DNA of 64,000 bases from DATBRG01 sp036560445 (GTDB lineage: Bacteria; Pseudomonadota; Gammaproteobacteria; Burkholderiales; Methylophilaceae), in assembly GCA_036560445.1 (NCBI GenBank), contig DATBRG010000035.1, forward strand, positions 1 to 64,000, written 5' to 3'. Under the pieces are notes generated by a model. That model searched no databases, had not been told where the DNA came from, and was given only the letters and a program-made list of their open reading frames with translations. Position 1 is the stretch's first letter. Each line of letters opens with the position of its first letter. The position numbers were made by a program, and so were the translations under genes. Below are positions 7,762 to 16,782 of the stretch, piece by piece.

Positions 7762-8298
7762 TTACTCGGTAGGTTTTTCTACAGCCGGTACTTCAGCGGT
7801 ATCTAATCTGCGAGCACCGTTGAAGCGTTTGGTCCAGTATTCATCATCCAGATGCACGACTTGGATGCCGCCGCCGAGGCTGGCAGCATGGATAAAGCGA
7901 TTATTTCCAAGGTAAATGCCAACGTGGGAGAACGCGGATTTCAAGGTATTGAAAAATACCAGATCTCCAGGTTGCAACTGCTCAAGTGGCACGGCCTGGC
8001 CAAGCTGGCTCAGCGCTCGGGCACCGTGGGGTAGGGTCAGGTCTGTGGCCTGTTGAAATACATAACGTACAAAGCCGCTGCAATCAAAGCCGGTTTCGGG
8101 GGAGACGCCCCCATATTTGTATTTGATACCTGTCAGGCTCAAGGCATTCATCAGTATTTCTTGTGCCATGCTCGACCAATCGCCGTGGGCTTGTTCTGAT
8201 GCAGCGGGATTGTCGTTTTGCATAGCAGAATCAGCCGCCAGGCAAATTGCCGAGGAGCAGAGCAAGCTAACTGCGATTAAGGTGTGGTGAAAACGCAT
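7762..8298 (-). CDS. C40 (NlpC/P60) family peptidase
   Basis: A 178-residue secreted peptidoglycan peptidase that should cleave D-glutamyl-meso-diaminopimelate bonds. The signal peptide ends near AICLA-AD (residue 21). The NlpC/P60 core covers about 45-165. Its catalytic triad is Cys73 (FDCSGFVRYVF), His125 (FSHVGIYLG) and the polar third residue His137 (RFIHA). The P60 core lacks extra cell-wall-binding domains, as in E. coli Spr/MepS. It stands alone on the minus strand. Confidence 0.92.
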   Translation of the reverse strand: MRFHHTLIAVSLLCSSAICLAADSAMQNDNPAASEQAHGDWSSMAQEILMNALSLTGIKYKYGGVSPETGFDCSGFVRYVFQQATDLTLPHGARALSQLGQAVPLEQLQPGDLVFFNTLKSAFSHVGIYLGNNRFIHAASLGGGIQVVHLDDEYWTKRFNGARRLDTAEVPAVEKPTE

Positions 8299-8429
8299 CG
8301 AAGGAATTCTAAAAGGCTAAAGTCAATTTGTAAACCATTGATTTATTGATGGAGTTTATTTCATGGCTGAATCAGCAAGGATTCATAGTGTAGAATGAAC
8401 CCGAATGTTTGATCTCTAAAGGTGGCTTA

Positions 8430-8756
8430 GTGAGCAATAGCAGGGTTCTTTCGCTACATCGTATCAAGCCCGAATCGCGCAGGATATCAGTGGTTGCGAT
8501 ACCCGATCACGAATCGATCCACGAGACACTTGCTGACCATGCGAAGTATTTTGGCGCAAGCTCTCGTCAACGCGCCAAAATGGTAGCCCGTGAACTGGCA
8601 AACCGGCTTCACTCTTCACTCAGTGAGGCCAAGACGATGGGTCGTAGCACCCTGAAACAGGTTGGCGTGCGTCTGGCTAAGCGTACTAGTCGCGAGTTGA
8701 TCAAGCTTGCCGATAAAATCGAGCAAAAGGCACTTGCAGTCGAACGCAAGCGATAA
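8430..8756 (+). CDS. small basic protein of unknown function
   Basis: A 108-residue protein rich in Arg and Lys with no signal or membrane segment. It is predicted mostly helical (DHAKYFGASSRQRAKMVARELANRLHSS, KQVGVRLAKRTSRELIKLADKIEQK). I do not recognise a family. The frame opens at TTG 8409, but GTG 8430 has AAAGGTGG directly upstream and is preferred. It lies 41 bp before the UbiB-type kinase gene and is probably co-transcribed with it. The basic, amphipathic character would suit nucleic-acid or membrane-surface binding, but nothing proves this. Confidence 0.6.
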   Translation: MSNSRVLSLHRIKPESRRISVVAIPDHESIHETLADHAKYFGASSRQRAKMVARELANRLHSSLSEAKTMGRSTLKQVGVRLAKRTSRELIKLADKIEQKALAVERKR

Positions 8757-8797
8757 TCTGAATATCCAATCCCCCGAGCTGATTAAATCGACTATTT

Positions 8798-10477
8798 ATG
8801 ATTCGTGAAACTATCTCAGTTATCCGTGATTTTGGCCGGCTACGTGAAATCGCCAGTATTTTGATGCGATATGGATGGGGCGATGTTGCCAAGCGGCTAG
8901 GCAAGGGTAGCCTGATCGGGCGCGCCGGCAGTGCTTTGACTCCTGATGTTTCAGCAGAGATTCTGCAATTGCCGACAGAAGTCCGTGCACGCATGGCGAT
9001 TCAAGAACTGGGCCCCACCTTTGTCAAGCTTGGCCAGGTGCTGGCTACACGTCCGGACATTTTTCCCCCTAATTGGATAGCCGAGTTTGCCAAGCTGCAA
9101 GACCAGGTGCCACCAGTGGCATTCGAGGAATTATTACCTGACCTGGAAAAGGCGCTTGGTAAATCGCCTTTCGAGGTATTCAAGGAGTTGGATCCACAAG
9201 CCATTGCCGGTGCTTCCATCGCCCAAGTGCACTATGCCAAGCTACAGGACGGTACACCGGTTGTATTGAAGGTGCGCCGTCCAAATGTTCAGGTAAGTAT
9301 AGATGCAGATTTACGGCTGTTATCCCACCTGGGCCGCCTGATTGAGTCTGAAATCCCCGAGGCTAAGCGCTTCCAGCCTGGGAAAATCATTGGCCAGTTT
9401 TCCAAATCACTCAAACGCGAGCTTGATTTGGCGCTGGAAGGCCGTAATACCGAACGTTTTGCGCGAAACTTTTTCGATGACAGCAATATTAAGTTTGCCA
9501 AAATATTCTGGGATTACACCAGCGAAAGTGTGCTTGTGATGGAGCATATTGATGGTATTCCCGGGAATAGCTTGGAACAGGCTGCGATTGCGGGCCTTGA
9601 CCTCAAACTATTGGCAGAACGAGGCGCTAATGCAGTATTGAAGATGGTTTTGATCGATGGATTTTTCCATGCAGACCCGCATCCTGGCAATGTGTTCTAT
9701 TTGCCGGAGAATCACCTGGCTATTATTGATTGCGGCATGGTCGGGCGGGTGACGCTGGATAGGCGCGGCGAGATCGCGGATATGCTGGCTGCGCTGGTTT
9801 CACGGGATATTGATACCCTGCGCGATGTCTTGATCGTATGGGCTGGCGATGCGCCGGTAGACCAGGACAAGCTTGATGCCGATGTCGATGAGTTCATCTG
9901 CAACTATGATCATGCCCCACTCAAACATGTGCGGTTCAGTGCGCTACTCAATGACCTCACCACCATCATGCGCGAGAACCATCTATCGGTGCCGCCGGAT
10001 CTGACCATGCTATTCAAGGCACTGATCACCCTGGAAGGGCTAGGCCGTCAGCTTGATCCGGATTTTCAGATAGTTGCGCATTTAACGCCATTCGTGCGGA
10101 AGATTATTACAGACCGCTACATGCCCGCTGCGCTATTCAAGCGAGGCCGCCGTGGTATTGCCAATGTGTTTGATGCGGTTACTGGCTTGCCGGGTGACGT
10201 TTCTCAGGTACTGCGCGCCGCCGCGCGAGGGCAGCTGAAATTGAATCTGGATCTGAAGCGCCTGGATCATTTTGGACACCAGCTCGATCACAGTACCAAT
10301 CGGTTGACCATGGCGCTGATTACCGCTGCCTTGATCGTCGGTTCATCCATCGTTATGACAGTCAAAGGCGGCCCTACCTTGTTTGGTCTACCAGCTTTCG
10401 GTTTTCTCGGATTCTTTCTCGCCTTTGTGATTGGCTTCGGGCTGGTCATTTCTATCTGGCGCTCAGGACGCGATTAA
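8798..10477 (+). CDS. UbiB/ABC1 family atypical kinase
   Basis: A 559-residue UbiB-family protein kinase-like ATPase. These proteins support ubiquinone synthesis or transport and other membrane-lipid processes. The KxGQ motif (FVKLGQVLATRPDIFP), the A-rich loop (GASIAQVHYAKL), VVLKVRRPN, the catalytic loop HADPHPGN and the metal-binding DCGMVGR are all intact. Two hydrophobic helices at the C-terminus (about 507-555) anchor it in the inner membrane. It is not next to ubiE/ubiJ, so it may be a second UbiB-like paralogue; I therefore give no symbol. Confidence 0.9.
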   Translation: MIRETISVIRDFGRLREIASILMRYGWGDVAKRLGKGSLIGRAGSALTPDVSAEILQLPTEVRARMAIQELGPTFVKLGQVLATRPDIFPPNWIAEFAKLQDQVPPVAFEELLPDLEKALGKSPFEVFKELDPQAIAGASIAQVHYAKLQDGTPVVLKVRRPNVQVSIDADLRLLSHLGRLIESEIPEAKRFQPGKIIGQFSKSLKRELDLALEGRNTERFARNFFDDSNIKFAKIFWDYTSESVLVMEHIDGIPGNSLEQAAIAGLDLKLLAERGANAVLKMVLIDGFFHADPHPGNVFYLPENHLAIIDCGMVGRVTLDRRGEIADMLAALVSRDIDTLRDVLIVWAGDAPVDQDKLDADVDEFICNYDHAPLKHVRFSALLNDLTTIMRENHLSVPPDLTMLFKALITLEGLGRQLDPDFQIVAHLTPFVRKIITDRYMPAALFKRGRRGIANVFDAVTGLPGDVSQVLRAAARGQLKLNLDLKRLDHFGHQLDHSTNRLTMALITAALIVGSSIVMTVKGGPTLFGLPAFGFLGFFLAFVIGFGLVISIWRSGRD

Positions 10478-10486
10478 CGATTCCTG

Positions 10487-12025
10487 TTAGTGCTTATCAC
10501 CGCCATTATCCTGGCCGCCATGGTTATCACGGTTGTTCTGGTTGCCGTGATTAACCCGGTTATGCTCATTTTCCTGAGCGTGCGGCTGTTCGTTGTTCTT
10601 GCTTGGCGGTGCCGTATTGACACTAGGGTGTGTTACAGGAGCAACACGGTCCGGTAAGGCCGCAGGCGCACTGCTACGTGTTTCTGTGCGGCTGTTATCT
10701 GGCCTGTTTGCACGATTGTATCTATCTGACCTTCCCGGGGCGGCTGGTGTGGGAGTCGCAGCGTCAGGTGTTGAGTTGGTATTGGTTTTTGGCGGGCTCA
10801 CCGGCACAGTGTCCCGTGTGCCATTAGTGGATCTGCTCTGACCATCCGGCCGGTTATCGCGCCGGTCAGTTCTATTGCTATGTTCAGCTGCGTTTGAGTT
10901 TGGCGTTTGCACGTTTCCTTGAGTTTCTCTGCGATTGCGCGTCGTTGCATCTGCTCCTGAACGATTAGCAGTTTCAGGGCGAACTACCGGCTGGTTATTT
11001 GTACCACGCGAAGTTGCATCATGGTTTTGGGCATCGTGTCCGGTTCCTGAGTTAGCGCCTGTTCGCCCAAACTGCTGCTGCAAAGCTGGTTCACGATAGG
11101 GGACTCCATGTCGATGGCCAGGATCATGCCGCCACTCATGTTCTGAGTCGTTACCGGGCGCAGAGTTACGTAGATTACCCGACGGGCGATTGTGAGCATC
11201 ACGATCTACGTACGGATTGCTGTGGCGCGGATTGGAATAGTAATTGTTGTAATAGTAGTTATGCACATTGACGATATTTACATGGCGTCTGTGCCAGTCA
11301 AAATTACTGAAAAAGAATCCGCCGCTAATGGTGATGCCATTGCCCCAGTAAAAAGTGGTGCGAAAGCCAGGTTGGTAATAGCCCGGCCATGGGTCCCAGT
11401 AGACAGGTGGATAAGCATCCCACCACCATGGTCCATAGACCACGGCAGGGTTGTAATAGGGGACGTAAATGATTTGTGGGGCTGCCTGTTCGATTACGAT
11501 GGTCTGGCCTTGAGGTTCCACGCGGATTTGATCGTTGGATTGCAGGTTGCCCGCATCTTGGGCTTTTTGCCGTAAATCCTGTACGGTATCCATTACCTGT
11601 GGTTCCTGCGCCAGAAAGGCGTCACCCAGACGCTCTGTCCAGTCAATCTTCTCATCCATCTGTTGAAGTACTTGCGGAAACGCCGTCAGTGAAATAACGC
11701 TTGGATCCCAATTGTTCTTTTCTACGGCCTTTACTGCATCATCGCCCTTGAGTCCGGGGTGCGCGCGTGACCAACGTGCTGCTTGCACGACCTCAAGCGG
11801 GTAGGTGGAGGCCATCAGCACTTGTGATAGCAGGGAGTCAGGGTATAGCGCAATGGGCGCCAGCATCTGGTCAAGCTCCTGCTGGGTGAATTCGGGTTCA
11901 GCTTGCGTATCTTGATTGTCTTCGGCGAACGCCAGCGGTGCGAAAAGTAGCACCAGCAGCAATTGTATTGAGGCCACAATGGCCAGAGACTTGTTGCTAA
12001 ACTTGGAATACAAGGTAGTTTCCAT
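10487..12025 (-). CDS. DUF3300 domain-containing secreted protein
   Basis: A 512-residue exported protein. After a signal peptide (cleavage near LAFA-ED, about residue 34) the DUF3300 domain spans about 45-245. Hallmarks are the LDQMLAPIALYPDSLLSQVLMASTYP block, the AARWSRAHP element, and the aromatic PQIIYVPYYNPAVVYGPWWWDAYPP region. The remaining half is low-complexity, rich in Asn, Asp, Arg, Ser, Thr and Pro, and ends in repeated HGNQNNRDNHGGQDNGG-like sequence. The function of DUF3300 is unknown; an envelope or surface role is likely. The long low-complexity tail is probably disordered. Confidence 0.9.
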   Translation of the reverse strand: METTLYSKFSNKSLAIVASIQLLLVLLFAPLAFAEDNQDTQAEPEFTQQELDQMLAPIALYPDSLLSQVLMASTYPLEVVQAARWSRAHPGLKGDDAVKAVEKNNWDPSVISLTAFPQVLQQMDEKIDWTERLGDAFLAQEPQVMDTVQDLRQKAQDAGNLQSNDQIRVEPQGQTIVIEQAAPQIIYVPYYNPAVVYGPWWWDAYPPVYWDPWPGYYQPGFRTTFYWGNGITISGGFFFSNFDWHRRHVNIVNVHNYYYNNYYSNPRHSNPYVDRDAHNRPSGNLRNSAPGNDSEHEWRHDPGHRHGVPYREPALQQQFGRTGANSGTGHDAQNHDATSRGTNNQPVVRPETANRSGADATTRNRRETQGNVQTPNSNAAEHSNRTDRRDNRPDGQSRSTNGTRDTVPVSPPKTNTNSTPDAATPTPAAPGRSDRYNRANRPDNSRTETRSSAPAALPDRVAPVTHPSVNTAPPSKNNEQPHAQENEHNRVNHGNQNNRDNHGGQDNGGDKH

Positions 12026-12246
12026 ATTTTCCTGTCAACTTATGGTTTTGATGCACACTGCTATTAACGTCAGACCAGGTTGCATCGTTGACCATATGAA
12101 TTATTAATCTGTCATTTGGCCCCATCGTAGGGCATCACCGTAATGGTACGCGCTATTGCAGTGCGGGTTCAGAATTAATCGCTTTAAACATATACTAACT
12201 GGCTGATTTATATTATTTATTTATCTGGCACGGGCCTTGCCTATCT

Positions 12247-13674
12247 ATGCTCATGGATATGGCAAGCAAAACCACATTTGACGAGATGCAGCTTGATGAT
12301 GACGCCGTACGCGACATCTATGGCGCTTACGCTGACTGGTTGCGCGATGTGCCGCAACAGCAGTTGGAGAGTAAACGGCAAGAGGCCGAGCTACTATTCC
12401 GGCGAGTCGGTATCACTTTCAATGTGTATGGAGAGACAGCCGGCAAAGAGCGTTTGATTCCATTTGACGTGATCCCGCGCCTGCTGGCAGCCAGTGAATG
12501 GAAGCGACTATCGGCAGGGGCTATCCAGCGCGTAAAAGCGCTGAATATGTTCCTGCATGACATTTACCACAATCAGGAGATTATCAAGGCAGGCATTGTT
12601 CCTGCCAGCGTATTGGCTAACAGCCAGTACCGGCCGGAGATGTTCGGTGTGGATGTGCCGGGTGGCGTCTATGCCCATATTGCGGGCATAGATCTGGTGC
12701 GCACTTCAGAAGACCAGTTCTACGTGCTGGAAGACAACCTGCGCACGCCATCTGGCGTCTCCTACATGCTGGAAGATCGCAAGATGATGATGCGGCTGTT
12801 TCCTGAATTATTCCGCCGTTATTCCGTGGCGCCAGTTGAACATTATCCGCAAGTGCTGCTGAACAATCTGCGCGCAGTTGCCCAGCCGGGTGTGCAGGAT
12901 CCGACAGTGGTGCTTTTGACGCCCGGGGCCTACAACAGCGCCTATTTTGAGCATGCTTTTATTGCCCAGCAGATGGGTATTGAGCTGGTCGAGGGACAAG
13001 ACTTATTTGTGCGCAACAATGCAGTCTATATGCGCACTACGGAAGGCCCCAAGCGCGTCGATGTGATTTACCGGCGCATTGATGACGATTACATCGACCC
13101 GCTGGTATTCAAGCCAGACTCCATGCTAGGTGTGCCAGGTCTGCTATCGGTATACCGTAATGGTGGTGTGACCTTGGCTAATGCCGTGGGTACTGGCGTG
13201 GCGGACGATAAAGCAGTTTATATTTACGTACCTGAGATGATCCGTTTCTATCTGGGTGAGGAGCCTATTCTCAGCAATGTCCCTACTTACGAACTGAGCA
13301 AGCCGGATGACCTGAAATATGTGCTGGATAACCTGGCGGAGCTGGTGGTTAAGGAAGTACAAGGCTCGGGCGGCTACGGAATGCTGGTAGGGCCCTCGGC
13401 CAGCAAGAAAGAGCTTGATGAATTCAGGTTGCGCATTTTATCCAGCCCATCCAACTATATTGCACAGCCTACATTAGCGCTTTCTACTTGCCCGACATTG
13501 GTTGAGCAGGGCATTGCGCCGCGTCACGTTGACCTGCGGCCTTTCGTGCTTTCCGGCAAAACGGTCACGCTGGTGCCCGGCGCGCTATGTAGAGTGGCGC
13601 TTAAGGAGGGCTCCCTTGTTGTTAACTCATCGCAAGGTGGCGGCACTAAAGATACCTGGGTTCTCAATGCTTAG
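12247..13674 (+). CDS. circularly permuted type-2 ATP-grasp protein of the Anbu operon
   Basis: A 475-residue circularly permuted ATP-grasp protein (DUF404/DUF407 type). Visible signatures are the RVKALNMFLHDIYHNQEIIKAGIVP block, DLVRTSEDQFYVLEDNLRTPSGVSYMLEDRK, and the C-terminal VKEVQGSGGYGMLVGP and RHVDLRPFVLSG. Such enzymes are predicted ATP-dependent peptide or amide ligases. It starts a run of five genes ending in Anbu. The alpha-E gene overlaps its end by 8 bp. ATGs at 12247, 12253 and 12259 are all possible starts, and none has a clear SD. Confidence 0.92.
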   Translation: MLMDMASKTTFDEMQLDDDAVRDIYGAYADWLRDVPQQQLESKRQEAELLFRRVGITFNVYGETAGKERLIPFDVIPRLLAASEWKRLSAGAIQRVKALNMFLHDIYHNQEIIKAGIVPASVLANSQYRPEMFGVDVPGGVYAHIAGIDLVRTSEDQFYVLEDNLRTPSGVSYMLEDRKMMMRLFPELFRRYSVAPVEHYPQVLLNNLRAVAQPGVQDPTVVLLTPGAYNSAYFEHAFIAQQMGIELVEGQDLFVRNNAVYMRTTEGPKRVDVIYRRIDDDYIDPLVFKPDSMLGVPGLLSVYRNGGVTLANAVGTGVADDKAVYIYVPEMIRFYLGEEPILSNVPTYELSKPDDLKYVLDNLAELVVKEVQGSGGYGMLVGPSASKKELDEFRLRILSSPSNYIAQPTLALSTCPTLVEQGIAPRHVDLRPFVLSGKTVTLVPGALCRVALKEGSLVVNSSQGGGTKDTWVLNA

Positions 13675-14611
13675 CAGGACTGCAGATCACCTCTACTGGA
13701 TGGCGCGTTATATCGAGCGCGCTGAGAACATGGCACGCGTGCTGGATGTTACCCACAATATGTCACTGGTACCCAATGCAGCACAAAGTGAGTCTGCACT
13801 TTGGGGGCCGGCACTGGAGATTGCGGGGACTATCGATGCCTATGAGAGTGCTTATGGCGAGCATACGGCAGCAGGTGTTATCCATTTCCTGTCCATGGAC
13901 GAGAACAACCCTTCCAGCATCTACAACGCGCTACGCAGTGCACGTGAGAATGCACGTGCTGTGCGTGCTGCCATGTCGTCTGAAACCTGGGAAAACATCA
14001 ATGTACTGTGGCTGGAGTTTGGCCAGTTCATAGGTGCCGACCTCGCCAAAGGTGGTTTGCATGAGTTTTGTGACTGGGTGAAGTCACGTTCGCACCTGTT
14101 CCGCGGTGTGAGCTTTGGTACCATGTTGCGCGACGATGCCTTCCGTTTTCTGCGCCTTGGTACCTTTATCGAGCGTGCCGACAACACCGCACGCCTGCTT
14201 GATGTCAAATATCACTTATTACTGCCGCAAGAGGAAGAAGTTGGTGGCGCGGTCGATTACTACGAGTGGAGTGCTGTACTGCGCTCTGTCTCGGCTTTCC
14301 AAGCTTATCAAAAAGTCTTCAGTGACAGTATAGAACCCTGGCGTGTGGCTGAGTTGTTGGTGTTACGTGATGATATGCCGCGTTCCCTGCATGCTTGTTT
14401 TGATGAGATTACACCTATTCTGGAACAGCTCTCCCGCCGCAATAGTGAGTGCCGACGCCTGGCCGGGGAGTTGCATGCGCGTTTGCACTACGGCAGGATG
14501 GATGAAATATTTCAGGAAGGCCTGCATGAGTTCCTCACGGACTTTGTCGACTGCAATAACAACTTAGGTGTGGAGATACAGCGCGCCTTTCTTAATCCAC
14601 CAGCGGTTTGA
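13667..14611 (+). CDS. alpha-E domain-containing protein of the Anbu operon
   Basis: A 314-residue all-helical alpha-E protein (DUF403), the usual partner of the circularly permuted ATP-grasp. The N-terminus MLSRTADHLYWMARYIERAENMARVLDV is diagnostic. The FRGVSFGTMLRDDAFRFLRLGTFIERADNTARLLDVKY repeat element repeats the same E-R-A-(E/D)-N pattern. The reading frame is open further upstream, but ATG 13667 gives the canonical start and overlaps the ATP-grasp stop by 8 bp, implying translational coupling. The biochemical role is unknown; it is thought to act with the ligase. Confidence 0.93.
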   Translation: MLSRTADHLYWMARYIERAENMARVLDVTHNMSLVPNAAQSESALWGPALEIAGTIDAYESAYGEHTAAGVIHFLSMDENNPSSIYNALRSARENARAVRAAMSSETWENINVLWLEFGQFIGADLAKGGLHEFCDWVKSRSHLFRGVSFGTMLRDDAFRFLRLGTFIERADNTARLLDVKYHLLLPQEEEVGGAVDYYEWSAVLRSVSAFQAYQKVFSDSIEPWRVAELLVLRDDMPRSLHACFDEITPILEQLSRRNSECRRLAGELHARLHYGRMDEIFQEGLHEFLTDFVDCNNNLGVEIQRAFLNPPAV

Positions 14612-14633
14612 TTAACCATTTAGTCAGATTCCT

Positions 14634-15443
14634 ATGCTGCTGAATGTTGAGCATAAAACCAGTTATACCTATAGCGAGCCCGTCAGCTATACCATACAGC
14701 AATTGCGACTGACGCCACAGGATGGTCTTGGCCAGCGTGTGCAGCGTTGGGAAATCCGCGTTAATGGGCATCTGCATGCCTTTCAGGATACCCACGGCAA
14801 TGCTGCACACACACTGGTGCTGGATACACCGCATGAAGCGATTAATATCGTTGCCAGCGGCGTGGTTGAGACCGGGCTGGAAATGCCCGCACTTGCCCAT
14901 AGCTTGCCAATGGATATTTATCTGCGTAGCACGCCACTGACCATGGCTGATGATGGGCTGCGGGAATTTGCCACAGGTTTTGCCTCTTCTGCATTAGACG
15001 ATACCGCCTTGGAGCTCATGATGCATGCCATTCTCGAACGTGTTCCTTACATTAAGGGTAGCACCGCAGTTGAAACCAGCGCTGCCCGGGCATTCGAGCT
15101 TGGTGCGGGTGTCTGTCAGGATCACGCACATATCTTTGTTGCCTGCTGCCGCAGTCTGGGATTGCCCGCACGCTATGTCAGCGGCTACTTGTTTACCGAA
15201 GATGGCAGCCTGATGCAAAGCCACGCTTGGGCTGATGTTTGTGTTGCTGATAGCTGGCTAAGTTTTGATGTGTCCAACAGTTGTCGTACCGGTGATACGC
15301 ATGTCAGACTGGCAGTGGGGCTAGACTATCGTGATGCTTGCCCGGTAAGCGGTATACGCTCCGGAGGCGGGCTGGAGACCATGGGCACGACAGTGCTGGT
15401 CAACAATATGCTAATTGCGCAATCGCAACAGGTACAACAATGA
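14634..15443 (+). CDS. transglutaminase-like cysteine protease family protein of the Anbu operon
   Basis: A 269-residue protein with the N-terminal bacterial transglutaminase-like module (LLNVEHKTSYTYSEPVSYTIQQLRLTPQ) and a papain-like core. The catalytic Cys is in GVCQDHAHIF, His in SHAWADVCV and Asp in FDVSN. Proteins of this type in ATP-grasp/alpha-E operons are proposed amidohydrolases or peptidases that reverse or process the ligase product. No signal peptide is seen, so it should be cytosolic. The stop overlaps the next ATG (ATGA). Confidence 0.92.
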   Translation: MLLNVEHKTSYTYSEPVSYTIQQLRLTPQDGLGQRVQRWEIRVNGHLHAFQDTHGNAAHTLVLDTPHEAINIVASGVVETGLEMPALAHSLPMDIYLRSTPLTMADDGLREFATGFASSALDDTALELMMHAILERVPYIKGSTAVETSAARAFELGAGVCQDHAHIFVACCRSLGLPARYVSGYLFTEDGSLMQSHAWADVCVADSWLSFDVSNSCRTGDTHVRLAVGLDYRDACPVSGIRSGGGLETMGTTVLVNNMLIAQSQQVQQ

Positions 15444-16678
15444 ACCATCCGCCTACTCGGCCTATAAATTCACTGGGCTTCGAGCGTCATGGCGATAAGG
15501 AGAACTCGAGTTTCTTCGAAGAGTATCTCGTTCGCCTGCTCGAGGAACGCGACCAGATGGGCCTGACAGCCATGATCCACGAGATAGATGCGTTGATGAT
15601 CACGGTAGACCCCGGTCACTCCATCCAGTACATCGCCGAGCTCACACTGATGACCTCATACCACTATCTGGTCACTCTAGAGAGTGAGTCGCATTGGACA
15701 CATGTGCTGCGCATAGACCTTGATTCACCGGATATCCTGCTGCGCGAGGTGAAAGACCCCAATCTGCGCGGTATCTTCCGCAGCCTGAATGAGGTTTACC
15801 CGATTGGCGCGAAGAAACCCAATAGCCGTTATATGGGGGAGATCATCCGTGTTGATAATCTGCATGATGTAGTCAAGCTGCAGCATGAGCGGGAATTCCG
15901 CTTCTTCAATCAGGACGAAATCCGCAAGCTCGAGTTGCCCGGCAATCTGGCGGTGAGTAAGCCCTCACCATACACGCACAATATCGTTGCTTATCTGCAA
16001 CGTAAACCTGATGAACTAAGAGTTTATTCTCTCGGGGTGAGCGTGATACACCCCGAGGTGCAGGCGGCATATGCCACAGCCAAGGAGCTGCAAATCAGTT
16101 TGCGTATTAATGACCTGCTGATGCCGGTCGATCATCTGGCAACTCGTGTGTATAGCCAGAATCGTGAAGTGGCGATTCTGGAGTACCTATCGTGGTCCAG
16201 TTACTATTTCTGGGGCGCGTATAACATCAAGGACCAGAACTCATCTACCAACGTCACTAAGAGCGTGCATCCGGTGCCGGAATCTAAAAGCCCGGCCAAG
16301 GTTTTTACGGCAAACAACACACCTTACTTTGTTAATCATCTGGAAAAACTACCCTCCCCGACCGAGACATTTGTGCGTAACTATGGCCCGCGCCTTCACC
16401 ACATGGCCATCGCAGTTGAAGACGGTATGCGCGACGGCATAGAAAATATCGATTTTGTGGTCAATGCCATCGCTGAGCAGGGCAAGGGCTTCCTGCTTGA
16501 TGTGATCGGTTCCAAGGAACAGGGCCTCAAGCAGATTTTCTCGAATGCCTCCGAGCATTCTTCGCTCATTATCGAATATGTGCAGCGCTACGGTGGGTTT
16601 GATGGGTTCTTCACGCGTGAAAATGTCGCAGCCCTAACTGCGGCCGCTGGCGAAGAGGAGGGTGCCAAAACATCTTGA
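15440..16678 (+). CDS. HPPD-like VOC protein embedded in the Anbu operon
   Basis: A 412-residue protein. The C-terminal half (about 225-395) resembles 4-hydroxyphenylpyruvate dioxygenase. VDHLATRV places a His at 232, LHHMAIAVEDG places a His at 321, and IIEYVQRYGG places a Glu at 379. These line up with the two His and one Glu Fe(II) ligands of HPPD. The LLDVIGSKEQGLKQIFS strand and the FDGFFTRENVAAL tail also match the family. The N-terminal 220 residues are not recognisable as a normal HPPD N-domain. ATG 15440 overlaps the transglutaminase stop by 4 bp. A metal-dependent oxygenase is likely; its substrate is unknown and may relate to the operon's peptide product. Confidence 0.82.
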   Translation: MNHPPTRPINSLGFERHGDKENSSFFEEYLVRLLEERDQMGLTAMIHEIDALMITVDPGHSIQYIAELTLMTSYHYLVTLESESHWTHVLRIDLDSPDILLREVKDPNLRGIFRSLNEVYPIGAKKPNSRYMGEIIRVDNLHDVVKLQHEREFRFFNQDEIRKLELPGNLAVSKPSPYTHNIVAYLQRKPDELRVYSLGVSVIHPEVQAAYATAKELQISLRINDLLMPVDHLATRVYSQNREVAILEYLSWSSYYFWGAYNIKDQNSSTNVTKSVHPVPESKSPAKVFTANNTPYFVNHLEKLPSPTETFVRNYGPRLHHMAIAVEDGMRDGIENIDFVVNAIAEQGKGFLLDVIGSKEQGLKQIFSNASEHSSLIIEYVQRYGGFDGFFTRENVAALTAAAGEEEGAKTS

Positions 16679-16782
16679 GCCATCGTGCTTGAGCTGTAAA
16701 ATTTTGTCTAAAGTTACTTAAGCTGGCCGTGATGGCTGGTATGATTAAGCTATTAAACAATCACCAATAATCCATTCTTTCC

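Noticed and set aside
10593..11697. several plus-strand frames opposite the DUF3300 gene
   Set aside because: The DUF3300 frame has clear domain and signal-peptide evidence; the opposite frames arise from its low-complexity repeats.
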